Shown here piece by piece: positions 34,483-45,038 of a stretch of DNA of 64,000 nucleotides (its first letter is position 1; every line of letters starts with the position of its first letter). The DNA comes from Orychophragmus violaceus (Eukaryota > Streptophyta > Magnoliopsida > Brassicales > Brassicaceae). Below the pieces are notes generated by a model. The model ran no database searches. It was given only the letters and a program-made list of their open reading frames with translations, and had not been told where the DNA came from. The stretch covers positions 47,767,522 to 47,831,521 of the forward strand of contig CM058229.1 of the NCBI GenBank assembly GCA_030180135.1. Reading direction: 5' to 3'. A program made the translations under genes and the position numbers.

Positions 34483-34542
34483 GAAAATTAAAAAGAATGC
34501 TTAGTCTAAATCCTAGTACTAAATCTATCGGTGAACTCAAAG

Positions 34543-34564
34543 AGTCCCCGGCAACGGCGCCAAA
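34543..34564 (-). promoter_or_regulatory. Primer-binding site of the Athila-type element
   Basis: Reads TTGGCGCCGTTGCCGGGGAC on the - strand, four bases inside the 5' LTR end; complementary to the 3' end of tRNA-Asp as in Athila/Tat elements. Confidence 0.85.
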
Positions 34565-34568
34565 AACT

Positions 34569-35753
34569 TGATAGGTCTAGTTTTATCCCTATTCTACTGC
34601 AAGTGCACAGTTAATGCAATCGTAGTATATAAGGTATCGAATCCCACAAGGACTCTCAGTCACACAATAGATTAATAGCAGTTCAGATTTAATTAAGCGA
34701 AGCAGATGTGAAAACAGTAAACGAAATAGCAAAGTAAATCAAGTGAGTTTGTAAGCAAGAGGGCAAAGCGTTAGGTTTCAGGAGTTCTCAGGAGATCAGG
34801 AACGCAAGCAATCAATCTATCTAGATCCAATCAATAACTATTCTAGAACTCAAACACTGATATAGAATTAACCAAATTCCTTTGCGATAATTCTCTAAGT
34901 CTAAGTGCAGCAAACCAAACTTCCGTTTGCGAGAACTAACAGATTAAACTAGCATTAATTCCAAGTTTGATATGTTCACAATTAACCTGAACCAAACTTC
35001 CGTTTGCGAACAGTTTAATTGCTTATCTAAATTCTTTCTAGTTAAATTAACCAACTTCCGCTGCATTAATCAACCTAACATCATAACTCTGATTAGCTAC
35101 TTCAGATTAAGCATTAAGAACAACTTAGATAAAGAACTAGCAGATATGGGTCTTTACAGATTAATTAAACTATAATTCTCTGAAATCCTTGATGAGAATC
35201 CTTCAACCTAACAAGTGATCTACTCAGACATATTCATCGAGACAGAAGATATCATGAGTAGAAAACCAAATATCATAAAATCAAATAAGAACTGGGGTTC
35301 AAAATCAAGTCTCCTTCGAGATCAGGATCAGCCCCTCAACTCTCTCTGAGTAAAACTTAACGTAAGAAAAGCTTGTCAAAGCGTCGCCTAACAAGTGGCT
35401 GTAAAACCTAATTATAATCCTAAAACACGTTTTGGGGCTTCTTTGTAAATATCAGGAACTTCTCGGCAGAATTGCAGTTTCATCACTCTTTATTAAACCG
35501 TCTTTTGGCCCATTTCGCTGGTGCATCGATCGATGCTAGGAATGCAACGATCGACACCTTTCTCTGTTTCGGACAGTGAACTCCATCTCTCGGCCAAATA
35601 CTTCAATTAGCTCCAGAAAGTGTCTAAATCACCAAATATGCTCCAAATGTGTTTGTACCTAATAAACACCTGAAAAGACTCTAAAACATAGTAAAAGACT
35701 CGATAAATAACACATATACCATGCTTAAAAGCCATAAAATCCATGGTATATCA
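34569..35753 (-). repeat. 5' LTR of the Athila-type element
   Basis: 1185 bp, nearly identical to 28129-29313; paired CGATCG motif at 35522-35558 (cores 35527 and 35548). Confidence 0.92.
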
Positions 35754-36102
35754 GTTGTTAGACATAGATATTATTCGCAACGAAAGTTGGTCTGTTATAA
35801 TTCTGTGATTCTAGTTCTAGAACAGTTCTTAATTAGATCCCGATTGATTGATTAGCCTATGTTCCTGATTTCCTGAGAACTCCCTTGACCTGACGCTTCG
35901 TTTGATTGCTTACAAAACCACTTGATTTACTTTTCTGCTTGATTTACTGCTTTCTACCGTTTCTACCTAGCTTAACCTGAAATTCTATAATCTATCGCAA
36001 GAGTCTAGAGTCTCTGTGGATTCGATAGCCTATATACTACTAGTTCACGTCTGTGCACTTGCAGTGTAGATCTAGGGATTAAAACATGATCGTATCAGCG
36101 GA

Positions 36103-36321
36103 GGTGACGACGGCGACTGGTGGTCTCCGACGGCCGGAATCGCTAACGATTGGCAGGGATTCATTGGGCAGATCATCCTTACCTCCTTTCTTGTAGAGAT
36201 CATATTTATTTATGAGAGAGGAAGGAAGGATACTGTAGGGTTTATGGGATGGATTTGGGCTTATGGGCTTAGGAAGGGAAATTTTTGGGTTTGGGGATAT
36301 CGGTTGGGATGGGATGTTACA
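36103..36321 (-). repeat. Middle LTR of gypsy element G, segment 3
   Basis: Continues 27291 after removal of the solo LTR and one GCGGA. Ends 'gggatgttaca' before the purine-tract complement 'attctttcccacttgg', as at 8687. Confidence 0.75.
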
Positions 36322-38086
36322 ATTCTTTCCCACTTGGCAGAAATTAGTTCCGAATTCGAAGAGGAAAGATTCCCAGAACTTAAATCCTAAAACTCAAACG
36401 GAACACGGAAGACACTTAGAAAGGATGAGTGAACTTTTTCGAAGTCCAACACTTCCTTTTGGATTCCAAGGAATGGAAGAAGGAACAAGTAAGGAGTTAG
36501 AATTCCAAACCGTACACCTTGAAAAAATGACAATCCTTTGTTTGGCCTAGAGATGTTAAATAATGGCATCTGAAAAAGCCTCATCTTCCTCATCCATATT
36601 CACTAGTCCAAGGAGGAAATACAAGATGATCTAAGACTCACCATGTGAAAACAACATAGCGAGAATGGATATAGGCCGGAAGAGAGAAACGACTCCAAAG
36701 GAAGAGATAAGATCACATAAGCACTTAGGAAGGGGGCGAGAACTATGATGAATTAACCACCTTCTTTGGAATCCAAAGAACGAAAGATTGAATAAATAAA
36801 AGAGTGAGCTACAATATTTCAATGAAGCAAGGAAGAAAGAACAGAAGCTCCACTTACGCAATCTCAAGAACAAGAACGAATGTAACTAGAAAGGAAGAAA
36901 TATCCCACACTTGACAGAACGGAGATATATCTATAGAGATCGAAGAAATTAAACAAGAGAAGTACAACAGATTTCTTCTTTCAAGGAAGACCTTGTGGGA
37001 TCCTCAAACAGAAAGGATTTGAAGCTTGAGAGGATATGGCACAAAATTAGAAATAACTCCAAGAGAAGATAACAAAATGGAATTCAGAAAGGCATTTAGA
37101 AAAGATCACAAAGCATAGAAAGGATACACTAACTTTCTCTCGCTAGAAGACTGTTTCGGAAACCAATGAAGGAATACAATAGATAGATAAGTAGCACGGC
37201 TGCGATAGTCCAAAGGTGAGGAAATCACGGAACATGAAAAGACTAAGAACTCAAAACGAAACAAGAAAAGAAACTAGTTCAACTCTAGTAAGAAACAGAA
37301 AACTCGGCTAACTACACGAGGGTAGATCCTGGAATTTTAATGTCGCGCATCGTATCCCCTATACCTCAGATTCACTGACGGGTTTTTCTGGACCTCCGTA
37401 CAAGAATCCTACGCTCGGGCTTTGGCACACTGACAATCCTTTATCATTCTGACATACGGAACTAACAAGTATAGCATGTAAAGGTTCACGGGTTCTCGAC
37501 ACCCTCCAAGGCGGTCTGGATATCTCCCACAGGTCCACCCGTTTACACTTCCAATTTCTTAGACATATGTCGGGCAAAGGGGCCGCACGAGTCTTCTTTG
37601 GTGTACTCCGATTTCGTGAAGCACTTAGAACCAAAGCTTGGGGAAGAAGGAACACAATACTAGAAATGGCTATGGAATAAGAATTCGAGAGGATAAAGGA
37701 AAACACTTAGGGAGATCCCAAAATCACTTAGAAAGAATCCATATCATTTTCCCATTAGACAACTTGTTTGGGAACCAAGCAATGAATAAGATAGATGGTA
37801 GGAAACCGGACTTCTGTAATCCAAGTAAGAAGGCCATGAGACCAAAAACCAAACTTGCAGAATCTCCAGAATGAGGAATGAATGAGAGCGCAAGAAAGAG
37901 AAAGAAAGTCTGAGTCTAGAAACGACTTCTGAATGGAAACAACACAGGAGAAGATAGAAACTTATTCTCGGAATACCACAAAAACTCTTCTTTGATTCAC
38001 CTCAGGAATTCCACTCGAAATGCTTCTTGAACTCTCCAGTGAACGCCACCATACATGTCTCCTTACCCCCTACCTGGTGGGACAAA
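36322..38086 (-). mobile_element. Internal region 2 of gypsy element G, part 1
   Basis: Homologous along its length to internal region 1 (8688-10510), with no recognisable coding domain. Interrupted at 38086 by the CACTA element; continues at 56107. Confidence 0.7.
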
Positions 38087-38460
38087 CACTACAAGAAAAT
38101 AACATTTTTCGACTGCAACTTGCGACTATTAAAGGACAATGCTGCTACTGGTTTCCGACTAAATATATATGGTCATCCATTAGACGTTATTTTATGACTA
38201 AAATTGTAGACGCCGATTTAGTCGCCAAATTACGACTATAGTTGAGACCGGAAATAATAGTCGTTTAGTAGTCGCTAAATGCGAGTATGTGAAGGATCAT
38301 TAAGAAGTCAGAAATTAGTGGCTATGTGGGCGGCCAATTTGCTACACTTTATATATTAGTAACAAAGTCGGTAATTTGTCGCTAGTGGTACAACTAATGT
38401 GTGACTCGTTATTTGGGTTGCAAAGTAGTCAGATATGAGTTGTATCATATAGTATGTTTT
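38087..38460. repeat. Left subterminal repeat region of the CACTA element
   Basis: Many short AGTCG/CGACT words in both orientations within 370 bp, typical of the array bound by CACTA-encoded TNPA-like proteins. Confidence 0.7.
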
Positions 38461-38944
38461 TGATTTAGTAATAATAATGCAAGATAGTTGATTATATTGT
38501 TAATAATCTTAACTATATATCAAAGTTAATATTTTCTTAAACTAAATTTAAATTTCCAAAATCTTTAAGAATAAAAAAAATGTATTAACTATACGATATA
38601 TATATGTCTATGGTTTTGTTTCATAATCTCAAAATTTTAAGGGTGAAATTTAGCATAAGAAACTGATAGTTCATAATCCTCGTTGCTACTTAACGAAATA
38701 AATTGTTTTGTTCTTCAAAAGGGAACATTTTTTTATGAGAAAAAAACAAGCTTAGAGGCATGTTTTTCTAAGCATGAAGAACATGAATATCTCTATTTCA
38801 GTAGTAGAACTCTGAAGTTGATAGCCATGAAAACTACGGGACCCATCTCCAAGGTGAGAAATGAATATGCAATTCTACAATTGGAAATTAGACAAACCCA
38901 AAAAATCTTAGCCATCTTCAAATCAAATGTTCTAAACAAAAAAG

Positions 38945-39285
38945 GATATGTTCAATGCAATACCATGGGAATATGTTTGATAACGAATGACTTGAATTGG
39001 CTGGTAAACTCTTTTGTCTGATTATACTTCTTAGCCATTTTCGGGATTCTGACTTGCCATTCATCCCACATTTGTTTAATGATAGCTATTAGAAAGTCTA
39101 GAGATAAAGATTAAATTGACAAAACAGATAGTAGCTGTAAAAAAACAACTGACCTGGTTAACGACAAGCTGAGAGTCTCCATAGGCCTTCACGTGTGTGT
39201 AACCTTTTTCTAAAGCAGGCTCCAAACCACAATTCAAACCTGTATATTTTGCAACGTTGTTTGTTGTATTGCATAATCCGTTACG
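38945..39285 (-). pseudogene. Captured cellular-type RNase H gene fragment, intron retained
   Basis: Exon 1 (39154-39285, - strand) reads TTNNVAKYTGLNCGLEPALE then 'KGYTHVKAYGDSQLVVNQ'. This corresponds to the 'NNAAEYRGLILGLK..IEKGY..I.V.GDSKLV..Q' block of plant RNase H-domain proteins (RVT_3), with the catalytic-site Glu of AEY changed to Lys (AKY). A GTCAG splice donor follows at 39149-39153. After a short intron, exon 2 (about 38945-39074) reads 'WQVRIPKMAKKYNQTKEF' and 'FKSFVIKHIP', like the family's 'WKV...KMAEL...K.L...F.SF.IKHV'. No start and no further exons are seen. The intron shows the capture was at DNA level. Confidence 0.65.
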
Positions 39286-40837
39286 TCACGGTAGGAGGAG
39301 ATTATAGTTCAGTTTGAATCACGCAGAACAGCTCATGAATCAGCTCTTCGAGGGCTTCATTTTTATACTTTAATAATAGCTAGTTTTTACTAAATGTAAA
39401 AACATTGGCAATAGAAGACCAATAAAAAAATAATTAAATAGTTAAGAGAAGAATCAAAATCAGAAACGATGAACTAAAGGAGTGAAGGGGTTCTCGCCTT
39501 TCCATTGTCTATTTCTCTCGTCGTCTGTGTTTTCTCTACGATAGGAGAGAAAAAATTCCAAGGTTTGGATAGTATGTATTTGTAATAAAAATTTCAATTT
39601 AAATTCACCGAAAAAATGTGAATCTAACTATTGAAGACTTATAGACATAAATCAGGTATAAATGACAAGAAATACTTCAGACAAATTCCTTCTCGCAGCG
39701 GATGAATAACACGACGGCGGAAAAGAGGAGACTGTCTGAACTCGAGAGAGGTTGATGGTTAGAGTATTTTGATCGGTTTATGATAATTTATCAAAATATT
39801 TGGTTTAGATGCCCACGCAGTTGCGCAGAATATCAAAATATATAAAAAATTATAATTGTGCATTAGCTTTTCATGTTTAATATAATTGAACAATTTTTAA
39901 AAATATCATAAGTACCAATTATAGCATTATTAATATATTTTTGTCAAACTATTTATGTTTTTAAATACTATGGTCATCATTCATTATTTTTTAAATTTTT
40001 GGATATCATGCAATACGATTAAAAATACTAAATTACTAAAGAAAACTATAAACAAAGTGCGGGTTAAAATAAATTTTAATTTAAATTCATAAACCATAAT
40101 TCATGTTCTTCATTTCGAAAATCCAACAAACCACACCCAACATTCTTATCATAGAGGAGGCTTAGAGTACCTAAAGAAAAAAATCATATTAAAACAATAC
40201 CACATAAAATCCCAAAAAAAAACATAAGCATCTATACTATATGATTATGAGGTGTTAGATAAAACCATGTGGACAAAATCACAAAACTCTTCAACTTCAT
40301 ACGCATCAAAACGTAGCTTTGAAATTCGTTGAACAGCCTCCAATCTCACCAACCATAATCGAAATTTTTTTTAGATATTTGTCATTTTATAGTATTTGAA
40401 ACCAATTTACAAACGGTGGTAAATTTCATCATACTACCACTTTCTTTGACGATATTAAAACATTGAAATAAGCAGAATAATATCTCATTCGGACTTGTGC
40501 CCCCATGTCGTCACCAGTTAACAGCAAGATAGTCATTGACCACACAATCCAATGACTTTTTTATGCCAATATTAACTATAAATAAGATTTTAAATATTCT
40601 AAGAATATTCTACATGAAATAAATGGAAGTTGTACTTACTTCAAATCTCTAATTGGGAATTTTACTTGAAGAAGCCTCCAGTAATTCCTTTCTCGATCCT
40701 TTGTAGGATCCACTGGATCTCTTCTGAAGCCATCAATTCCAAGCACAACACCAATCAAATCTCTATCTCAATAAAAAAAACACGAAAAAATCCATAACCA
40801 AATCTAATAAATAATAGGGGAATTTATTTATCTAGTA
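39286..40837. other. AT-rich sequence between RNase H fragment and MULE
   Basis: No gene recognised. Part may be upstream exon or flank of the captured RNase H gene; the left end of the MULE must lie here or just beyond but I could not fix it. Confidence 0.4.
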
Positions 40838-40866
40838 TGGAGTTGACAACAAAACTTACAGCAGAT

Positions 40867-43231
40867 TCATAGAAACAGTTTACAAGGACTATGGAGTTGA
40901 CAACAAAACTTACATCGGTGAGTTTGGTTATATGCTTCCATATGAGGTTTTGCTTGATTTAGCGAAGAGCACACCTCATGTGAAGATTGGTAATGATAGA
41001 CAAATGAAAGCTTTTTTGATCAGTTCAAAGATAAGACATGCAGGTTATGTGTTACATTTAAGAAGATGACGGCTGCTTCTGAAAATTCTAAAGCTAACAC
41101 GGAAGAGGTTGTGGAAGATGATGAGAGCGATGACGAGGGACTGATATTTGATTGCTGCGAAGATTCGGATGGTGCTAGTTTTGGTGACGAGGATTACGAT
41201 TTGTCTGGGAGAGTTCCAATAGAGTTAGAGGAACCTAGTTTGCCAAAGAAGAAAAAGGCCTCTGGGAAAGCTGTCCAGGAAAGTGTTGACGATGAAAATT
41301 ACAGGAAAATAGAGTTACAAGCCTTGGATATTGCTGTTGGCCAAAGATACGATAGCAAAGATGTATTGGTTAATAGGTTGCAGCTTCTGTCTCTTGCGCA
41401 GAAGTTTGATTTCAACCGTGTAGACTCAAGGCCGGACTTATTGGTTGTTGAATGTTGGGTAGAAGGATGCACATGGAGAGTTCGTGCCTGGACAGTTGGA
41501 GATTCGCCTTGTTTTTATATCAAAGTATACATTAAAGATCATGCTTGATCTATTACAGAACGAGGTGGGCGAAGTCGTCAAGCAACGAAAAATATCCTAG
41601 GACAGCTGTACTATGATTCGGTGGGTAGTGATACCAGATCATGTTGCGGTGGCTCTTAACTTCAAATTTGGTATAAAGGTATGTTGTAATGTCTTTATCC
41701 TGGTTGCAAATTTTCTTTATTAATTCGTTTGATGCACATTTTTAGATGCCTTACGTACGATTTGTTGCGGATTGTTTTTGTGAATAACATATTTAAAATA
41801 AGTTGAATATTTGGCAGATTGACTACTGGAAAGCTCATCGGGCCCTTGTATATGCACGTTTGTTGGCTAATGGTAGCCACGAGAGTGGATATGCGGAACT
41901 TCCTTCGTATTTGTACTGGATTAAAAAGGCTAATCCGGGGACTTTTACACGTTTAGCAGTGGACGAAGAAGGTCGTTTCAAGTATGCATTTATCTCTTTT
42001 GGTGCAAGTATCAATGACTTACAATACATGAGAAAAGTGATTGTTGTCGATGGGACATATCTGAAAGGGAGATATAAAGGGACATTATTGGTCGCAACAT
42101 GTCAAGATGGTAACTTCCAGATTTTCCCTATAGCATTTGCAGTTGTTGACACGGAGAACGATGAATCATGGGAATGGTTCTTCAGACAACTGAACCGTGT
42201 ATTTTCAGACGAAGCTGGTCTATCCATCATCTCCGACAGACATAAATCGATAGCTAAAGCGATTGGAAACGTATATCCACTGGCTACTAGGGGTATATGC
42301 ACATATCATATGTACAAAAACATACTTGTGCAATTTAAAGGTGGTGAATCATTTTGGATGGTAAAGAAGGCAGCAAACACGTATAGAATATCTGATTCAA
42401 TCACATATTCAATGAGATCCAAACCCTCAAACCGAGCCTTCATGCTTATTTGGAAAAATCTGATGTTAAGGTGTGGAGTCGTGCTCACTTTCCAGGACAA
42501 AGATACAATATTTTAACTTCCAATATAGCTGAGTCGATCAACAGGGTCCTATCAGACGTGAGAACGTTGCCAGTTGTCAAGCTCTTAGAAGCCATTCGAT
42601 CCATGTTAACAAGATGGTTCTCCGAGAGGAGGCGGGCGGCAGAACAAATGAGTACTAGGCTGGCTGATGGTGCTGAAAAACTTATTGAGGTTAGTGGTTT
42701 TAAATTTCAATTATTATCACTGAAGACTAAAATAATTGAACATCGTTTGCTTGTATGCCGCCCCGTGTTACAGCCTCCAAACTGTTGGTAGTGCATGAAA
42801 TAGATACTGATCAAGTACATGTTACCAACGGGATGCAGTCACATGTTGTCAACGTTCGATAACGGCAATGTTCATGTAAAAGATTCGATGTTCATCAATT
42901 ACCTTGTGTTCATGCTATCGATGCTGGAGTACCTAAGAAGATTAATTTGATTGGTCTTTCGTCTCCATATTACTTTAAGAGCTACCTTATCAACGCTTAC
43001 GCTGCGTCTATAATGCCAAGAGATGTAGCTCATCCGGTTCCAGAACTCTTCGCAGCACAACAATGTCTACCTCCTATACCTCGGCAGCCTCCTGGAAGAC
43101 CTAAGAAGAGTCGATACAAGTCTGCTTTAGAGAGAGCTTTTCTCAAAAAGTGGCCAAGGAAGCAACATACTTGCTTGAACTGTAACCAAAGTGGGCATAA
43201 CAGTCGTACTTGTGGGCGTCATCCAAAATAG
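40867..43231 (+). pseudogene. MuDR-type MULE transposase, broken
   Basis: N-terminal part 'YGVDNKTYIGEFGYMLPYEV', 'TPHVKIGNDRQMKAF', a one-base shift, then 'DQFKDKTCRLCVTFKKM' running into an acidic stretch and a MuDR-type zinc region ('VGQRYDSKDVLVNRLQLL', 'VVECWVEGCTWRVRAW'). A TGA at 41545-41547 falls where a Cys codon is expected. A GT-AG intron spans 41679-41817. Exon 2 has the catalytic core: first Asp in 'VIVVDGTYLKG' (about 42049), second Asp in 'IISDRHKSI' (about 42230), Glu in 'NIAESINRV' (about 42528), with a frameshift near 42405. The C-terminus has a SWIM finger (CSCKRFDVHQLPCVHA, about 42867-42915) and a CCHC knuckle CLNCNQSGHNSRTC. It would cut and join element ends in the nucleus if intact. 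Confidence 0.85.
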
Positions 43232-43480
43232 ACATTGCTGAATTTCCCTTTTAATTTGGTTTTTATCTATTTTCGTCTATTAAAGAATTGAAAAAAAAAC
43301 TTGCAATTAAAACATATTTTAATTCAAATTTGTATGCTTTCAGTTTAAGGTTTTATTTTAACAAAATACTTGTCGAAACAAGCAACCTTAAATTTTTGCT
43401 AATGCAACATATGTTGCCCCTTTATGCTCTGCAATCTAGTGACAAGATATGTTGGCAAATTTAGGGTTGATTTTAATATT

Positions 43481-44745
43481 TGAGGTGTTCGGTATAGGGT
43501 TTAGGGTTTGGGAAATTTAGGGTTGATTTTACATTTTCTACTTTAGTCAAGCTATTTTGTGTTTGGGGTATAGTTTTAGTAGTATAAGTTAATATTTGAG
43601 GTGTTCGGTATAGGGTTTAGGGTTTGGGAAATTTAGGGTTAATTTTACATTTTATACTTTAGTCAAGCTATTTTGTGTTTGGGGTATATTTTTAGTAGTA
43701 TAAGCTAATATTTGAGGTGTTCGGTATAGGGTTTAGGGTTCGGGAAATTTAGGGTTGATTTAACATTTTCTACTTTAGTCAAGCTATTTTTTGTTTGGGG
43801 TATAGTTTTAGCATTATAAGCTAATATTTGAGGTGTTCGGTATAGGGTTTAGGGTTTGGGAAATTTAGGGTTGATTTTACATTTTCTACTTTGTCAAGCT
43901 ATTTTGTGTTTGGGGTATAGTTTTAGTAGTATGAGCTAATATTTGAGGTGTTCGGTATAGGGTTTAGGGTTTGGGAAATTTAGGGTTGATTTTACATTTT
44001 CTACTTTAGTCAAGCTATTTTGTGTTTGGGGTATAGTTTTAGTAGTATAAGCTAATATTTGGGGTGTTCCGTATAGGGTTTAGGGTTTGGGAAATTTAGG
44101 GTTGATTTTACATTTTATACTGTACTCAAGCTATTTTGTGTTTGGGGTATAGTTTTAGTAGTATAAGCTAATATTTGAGGTGTTCGGTATAGGGTTTAGG
44201 GTTTGGGAAATTTAGGGTTGATTTTACATTTTATACTGTACTCAAGCTATTTTGTGTTTGGGGTATAGTTTTAGTAGTATAAGCTAATATTTGAGGTGTT
44301 CGGTATAAGGTTTAGGGTTTGGGAAATTTAGGGTTAATTTTACATTTTATACTTTAGTCAAGCTATTTTGTGTTTGGGGTATATTTTTAGTAGTATAAGC
44401 TAATATTTGAGGTGTTCGGTATAGGGTTTAGGGTTCGGGAAATTTAGGGTTGATTTAACATTTTCTACTTTAGTCAAGCTATTTTGTGTTTGGGGTATAG
44501 TTTTAGTAGTATAAGCTAATATTTGAGGTGTTCGGTATAGGGTTTAGTTTGGGAAATTTAGGGTTGATTTTACATTTTCTAATTTAGTCAAGCTATTTTG
44601 TGTTTGGGGTATAGTTTTAGTAGTATAAGCTAATATTTGAGGTGTTCGGTATAGGGTTTAGGGTTTGGGAAATTTAGGGTTGGTATTACATTATATACTT
44701 TAGTCAAACTATTTTGTGTTTGGGGTATAGTTTTAGTAGTATATT
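43481..44745. repeat. 11 x 116 bp tandem array with telomere-like cores
   Basis: Units start (at 'tgaggtgttcgg') at 43481, 43597, 43713, 43829, 43944, 44060, 44176, 44292, 44408, 44524 and 44638, spaced 114-116 bp. Each contains 'gggtttagggtttggg' and 'tttagggttga', that is, TTTAGGG-type telomere words. Units differ at only a few positions. The array lies between the 3' ends of the convergent transposase and ULP-like genes. Confidence 0.95.
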
Positions 44746-45038
44746 GGGGTAAAGGTTTAGGAAATTTCGCGTTAGATCCGTGTATTATAATGTTATCTAA
44801 TCTAAATTTGAAAAGATAAATCCGCAACATATATATAAATCCGCAACACATTAGATAAATCCGCAACAAAATACACTATTCCGCAACAAAGGAAAAAACT
44901 GGTCGAGACTGACACAAAAACGAACCAAAAACGTATATAATAACGAGCGTTCTAAATGAAACATAAACAAGTTCAACAAGTCTCAGATTCAGACTAAGCT
45001 TGTGTGGCAGGCCGAGGTTCGTGGCCTATATCAGCACC

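Larger units (their letters stand above)
28129..35753 (-). mobile_element. Complete but pol-less Athila-type gypsy retrotransposon
   Basis: LTRs 28129-29313 and 34569-35753 are each 1185 bp and differ at about four positions by eye. The target duplication GTTGT is perfect (28124-28128 and 35754-35758). The primer site TGGCGCCGTTGCCGGGGA (tRNA-Asp type, usual for Athila/Tat) is at about 34543-34564, and the purine tract complement 'actcccccacactt' is at 29314-29327. The internal 5.2 kb encodes a gag-derived ORF and an ATHILA ORF1 protein, with no protease, RT or integrase between them. It is recent and non-autonomous. It carries ten of the 19 paired CGATCG motifs. Confidence 0.92.
27292..36097 (+). 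repeat. Athila-type solo LTR, split by a later Athila insertion
   Basis: Outer flanks GCGGA (27287-27291 and 36098-36102) are a perfect 5 bp duplication. The LTR begins TGATATACCATGG and ends GATCGTATCA. Without the insertion 28129-35753 and one GTTGT copy it is about 1176 bp, close to the 1185 bp LTRs of the inserted relative but in opposite orientation. No internal region or primer site remains, so it arose by LTR-LTR recombination. It carries one paired CGATCG motif (27489-27525), about 200 bp from the LTR start as in the inserted element. Confidence 0.85.

Noticed and set aside
12874..35558. CRISPR-like array for the CGATCG pairs
   Set aside because: The pairs are scattered over 23 kb, the repeats are palindromic with no spacer series, and the sequence is a plant nuclear genome.
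38683..39021. 112-codon + strand frame
   Set aside because: It is antisense to the RNase H second exon, which gives a better family match on the - strand.
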